In this document: positions 61,402 through 64,000 of the stretch, in pieces
How the letters are laid out: each line of letters begins with the position of its first letter
How positions within the stretch are numbered: the stretch's first letter is position 1
From: Halospina denitrificans
GTDB lineage: Bacteria; Pseudomonadota; Gammaproteobacteria; Pseudomonadales; Oleiphilaceae
Assembly (NCBI RefSeq): GCF_004364635.1
Contig: NZ_SOAX01000001.1
Span: forward strand, 638,864-702,863
Length of the DNA: 64,000 nt
Reading direction: 5' to 3'
The notes under the pieces: generated by a model
Database searches by the model: none
Told to the model about the DNA's origin: nothing
What the model saw: the letters and a program-made list of their open reading frames with translations, nothing else
Translations under genes and position numbers: made by a program

Positions 61402-62567
61402 GCAGCGAAGCCACACCACTTCCACAGGGCACCCTCACTGAAGCGGACCAAGCCCTGAAGAAGCGCATGCTGAAGCAGTGCGAGGATGAGCGCCTGGTGC
61501 TGCTGACTCTCCAGCCGTTCACTGCCAAGCTGCTGATGAACCTTAACCTCCAACCTGTGGTGGACGACCGCCTGCCCACGGCTGGCACGGATGGCGAAAC
61601 CCTGTTCTTTAACGCTGAGTTTATGCAGCGCCGTAGCGAGGAGGACCAACGTTTTATCCTGGCCCACGAAGTCTGGCATTGCGCCCTGGGTCATTTCCGC
61701 CGCCAGCTCGGCCGCGACCACAACCGTTGGAATCGCGCTACGGACTACGAGATCAACCAGCTTCTCAAGGAAATGCTCGGACACTGCCCGGATAACGCAT
61801 TATTCGATGCCGAATTTGCCGGGGAATCCGCCGAAACGATCTACACCCGTCTGGAAGCCGATCCCCGGCGTAACCAAGGCAACACTCTGGATGAGCATGA
61901 CCTTATCAAGATCCATGCCCATTCAGCCGGGCCCAAACTGGATCCAGGCTTTGCACCGAGAGCGCCTCACCACAGTGACGCTGACCGCTGGCGCCAACGC
62001 CTTATCAGCACAGCGCAGCAGAGTCGCAGTGGCTATGGTGACCTGCCGGGTGCCTTGAAGATTTATGTGAATAAAATCCGCAATCCGACTGTCGATTGGC
62101 GGACGCGTCTACTACGATTTGTTCAGAGAACAGCTCAGGGAGAATACAACTGGAGCCGACCCAACCGGCGCCACATCCATCGGGGAATTTACCTGCCGAG
62201 CCGACAGGGAGAAGCAATTAACCTTGCAGTCGGGATCGACGCCAGTGGAAGCTGCGTTGCCCAGGTGCCACAGTTTCTCAGTGAGCTCCACGCTATCCTG
62301 AAAAGCTTTGAACGCGTGACGCTGAGGGTACTGACGTTTGATACAGACATACGCCGGGATGAGGTGCTGACGGAGCAGGACTTGCATCGACTGAAACACT
62401 GGAAGGTGGAAGCCGGGGGTGGGACAAACTTTATGCCGGTTTTTGAGGCATTGGAGAAGGAGCCTCCGGGGGCGTTGGTGCTGTTCTCGGATGGTTATGG
62501 GCCTAGGCTAAACCATCGTCCAGCATTCAGTGTCCAGTGGATGAACATAGGATCAGGGAGTAGGTGA
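61398..62567 (+). CDS. DUF2201-type HExxH metallopeptidase with VWA-like domain
   Basis: 389 residues. The N-terminal half has the zinc motif HEVWH (about 89-93) followed by NRWNRATDYEINQLL, the DUF2201 putative metallopeptidase. The C-terminal VWA-like domain has the MIDAS GIDASGS (about 278-284), GGGTNFMPVFEAL and LFSDGYG. The MoxR-VWA pair is known from conflict systems; the peptidase makes it a likely effector. Confidence 0.88.
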   Translation: MSSEATPLPQGTLTEADQALKKRMLKQCEDERLVLLTLQPFTAKLLMNLNLQPVVDDRLPTAGTDGETLFFNAEFMQRRSEEDQRFILAHEVWHCALGHFRRQLGRDHNRWNRATDYEINQLLKEMLGHCPDNALFDAEFAGESAETIYTRLEADPRRNQGNTLDEHDLIKIHAHSAGPKLDPGFAPRAPHHSDADRWRQRLISTAQQSRSGYGDLPGALKIYVNKIRNPTVDWRTRLLRFVQRTAQGEYNWSRPNRRHIHRGIYLPSRQGEAINLAVGIDASGSCVAQVPQFLSELHAILKSFERVTLRVLTFDTDIRRDEVLTEQDLHRLKHWKVEAGGGTNFMPVFEALEKEPPGALVLFSDGYGPRLNHRPAFSVQWMNIGSGSR

Positions 62568-62574
62568 GAACTGG

Positions 62575-62778
62575 ATGGTTGATTTTGTATTGCCAAAGGT
62601 GGAAGTCCCTGACGGGCTTCGTAAAGTGGAATTGTCTGGGGCACCCAACAGATTACCTCAGGAGGATATTGTCGCGGATTCGCTCTATTCATCCGGTCAC
62701 GGAATCGAATGCTGGTACCGCGTGGCGCATGTGCGATTTCAGAGGCGTCCAGCCGCGATTCGTGACAAGGTATCATGA
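62575..62778 (+). CDS. Possible small hypothetical protein
   Basis: 67 codons, 7 bp after the VWA gene. No convincing ribosome site. LPKVEVPDGLRKVELSGAPN and IECWYRVAHVRF are not recognised. May be real, or a decayed remnant between the operon and the helicase. Confidence 0.35.
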   Translation: MVDFVLPKVEVPDGLRKVELSGAPNRLPQEDIVADSLYSSGHGIECWYRVAHVRFQRRPAAIRDKVS

Positions 62779-62831
62779 CTTCCCAGTCCCCCTTTAATTA
62801 TAGAAAGTCGCTACAGCCCCAAGGACTAGGC

Positions 62832-64000
62832 ATGCAAGCTCTTTACGCTCCAGGCGCCCGTGTTGTCATTCGAGATTGCGAATGGATTGTCCGGAGGGCG
62901 GATCCCTCCGATGATGGCGGTTACATCCTTACCGTGGATGGGCTTTCCGAACTGGTAAATGGAAAAAGCGCCCGCTTTCTCACGCGGCTCGAGGAAGAGG
63001 CCAACGCTATCCGTGTTCTGGATCCAGCTGAAACGCGCTTCGAACAGGATTTGACCCCAGGCTTTGAGAAAAGCCGTTTGTTCATTGAAACCCAGTTGCG
63101 ACAAATCACTCCGGCAGATGGACGCATTCACCTTGGCCATAAAGCCGCCATGGACCCGGTGCCCTATCAGCTGGATCCCGCTCTTCAGGCCTTGAAGCAA
63201 AACCGGCAACGCATTTTGATTGCCGATGCCGTCGGCTTGGGCAAAACCCTCGAGGCCGGCATTCTGGTGACGGAGCTCATTCGCCGTGGCCGCGGTAAAC
63301 GCATTCTCGTGCTCACCCTCAAGAGTATGATGACCCAGTTCCAGAAAGAACTGTGGAATCGGTTCACCATCCCTCTTACTCGTTTGGATTCTGCCGGTCT
63401 GCAGCGGGTGCGCAACTACATTCCGGGTAATCACAATCCATTCTATTACTACGATAAGTCGATCATCTCTATCGACACTCTCAAGCAAGATAACGAATAC
63501 CGCCGTCACCTAGAACAAGCTTACTGGGATATTATCGTCATCGACGAAGCACACAACGTGGCGCAACGGGGTACCAGTTCACAGCGGGCGAAACTGGCGC
63601 AGTTGCTGGCGGGCCGATCAGATACGTTGATCATGCTCTCTGCAACCCCGCACGACGGTAAGGCACGCTCCTTCGCAAGCTTGATGAATATGCTGGATCC
63701 AACCGCGATCAGCGATCCAGACGACTACGCCAAGGAAGATTTTCGCGACAAAGGTCTGGTTATTCGTCGGTTTAAAAAAGATATCCGAGACCAGGTTCAG
63801 CAGGAGTTCAAAGAACGGGTTGTGAAAGATATCCACTTAATGGCCTCCCGAGAAGAGGAAACAGCTTACGACGCTCTGTTGGATGTGCCGTTCACCTATC
63901 GGGGTGAACATAACGAGACCAGGAATGGCCAGTTGGTGCGCATCGGTCTTCAAAAATCCATTTTCAGCTCGCCGGCAGCTGCGCTGGCGTCCGTCGAGCA
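62832..64000 (+). CDS. SNF2-family helicase, DrmD-like (N-terminal part)
   Basis: At least 389 residues from the ATG at 62832 (AAGGA six bases upstream); the gene leaves the window open. The N-terminus YAPGARVVIRDCEWIVRRAD and GLSELVNGKSARFL are a domain of DISARM-type DrmD helicases. Walker A ADAVGLGKTLEAG (about 130-142), motif II VIDEAHNVA (about 235), motif III LSATPHDGK. A DNA translocase. Whether DISARM partners (drmA, drmB, drmC, methylase) follow lies beyond position 64000. Confidence 0.88.
   Translation, partial: MQALYAPGARVVIRDCEWIVRRADPSDDGGYILTVDGLSELVNGKSARFLTRLEEEANAIRVLDPAETRFEQDLTPGFEKSRLFIETQLRQITPADGRIHLGHKAAMDPVPYQLDPALQALKQNRQRILIADAVGLGKTLEAGILVTELIRRGRGKRILVLTLKSMMTQFQKELWNRFTIPLTRLDSAGLQRVRNYIPGNHNPFYYYDKSIISIDTLKQDNEYRRHLEQAYWDIIVIDEAHNVAQRGTSSQRAKLAQLLAGRSDTLIMLSATPHDGKARSFASLMNMLDPTAISDPDDYAKEDFRDKGLVIRRFKKDIRDQVQQEFKERVVKDIHLMASREEETAYDALLDVPFTYRGEHNETRNGQLVRIGLQKSIFSSPAAALASVE

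Noticed and set aside
48913-64000. Complete DISARM system from the PLD gene and the DrmD-like helicase
   Set aside because: No DrmA, DrmB or methylase in view, and the PLD gene belongs to a separate minus-strand operon 12 kb away.

Overview
The window reads as chromosomal DNA of a GC-rich, respiratory, probably marine or halophilic gammaproteobacterium. Grounds: dense coding, DUF2489, DUF6482 and YfaZ families, a cytochrome c nitric oxide reductase operon, a DNR-type regulator, and intergenic palindromes of a kind common in such genomes. The species cannot be named from the sequence. No tRNA, rRNA, CRISPR array or replication origin was seen.

Region 1 (1-14.7 kb) carries housekeeping genes and a selenium module. 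A molybdopterin oxidoreductase and a PCu(A)C copper chaperone come first. A PhnDCE-like ABC transporter of the putative selenate type (6577-7431, 5927-6577, 4452-5924, minus) is divergent from a selenosugar synthase SenB (7545), an EgtB/SenA-family iron enzyme (8565) and a stand-alone OvoA-type N-methyltransferase (10289). A flavoprotein-SelD fusion (11036-13309) faces them. No EgtD is present and an ovothiol-type methyltransferase is, so the end product is more likely ovoselenol-like than selenoneine. Two long perfect inverted repeats sit between the SenA-like and methyltransferase genes.

Region 2 (14.7-33.2 kb) holds a patatin, norCBQD plus a NosL-like lipoprotein behind an FNR/DNR box, a DNR-type regulator, and a BigR/SqrR-like thiol-switch repressor with DUF2892, rhodanese and DUF3365 genes sharing an operator-like word. 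It also has assorted metabolic genes.

Region 3 (33.2-41.5 kb) is accessory. A 56-bp imperfect direct repeat, made of the end of a HAD gene and the start of a CinA-like gene, brackets about 3.3 kb carrying an AhpD-like gene, YkvA, a HigA-ImmA fusion and an AbiE pair whose toxin is truncated. A methyltransferase/DUF3883 nuclease pair, an IS1182 remnant and two GIY-YIG-type genes follow.

Region 4 (41.7-64 kb) is a defence island. It starts with a complete Wadjet system (jetABCD). Next is a tightly overlapping minus-strand operon: SF1 helicase, winged-helix unknown, PLD nuclease, and an RtcR-like CARF/sigma-54 activator. A full-consensus -24/-12 promoter (54200-54214) lies in front of it. This looks like a signal-inducible, probably undescribed defence system and is the most interesting item here. 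A WYL regulator, metallophosphatase, coiled-coil membrane protein, and a three-gene operon (beta-repeat protein, MoxR ATPase, HExxH/VWA protein) follow. The window ends inside a DrmD-like SNF2 helicase.
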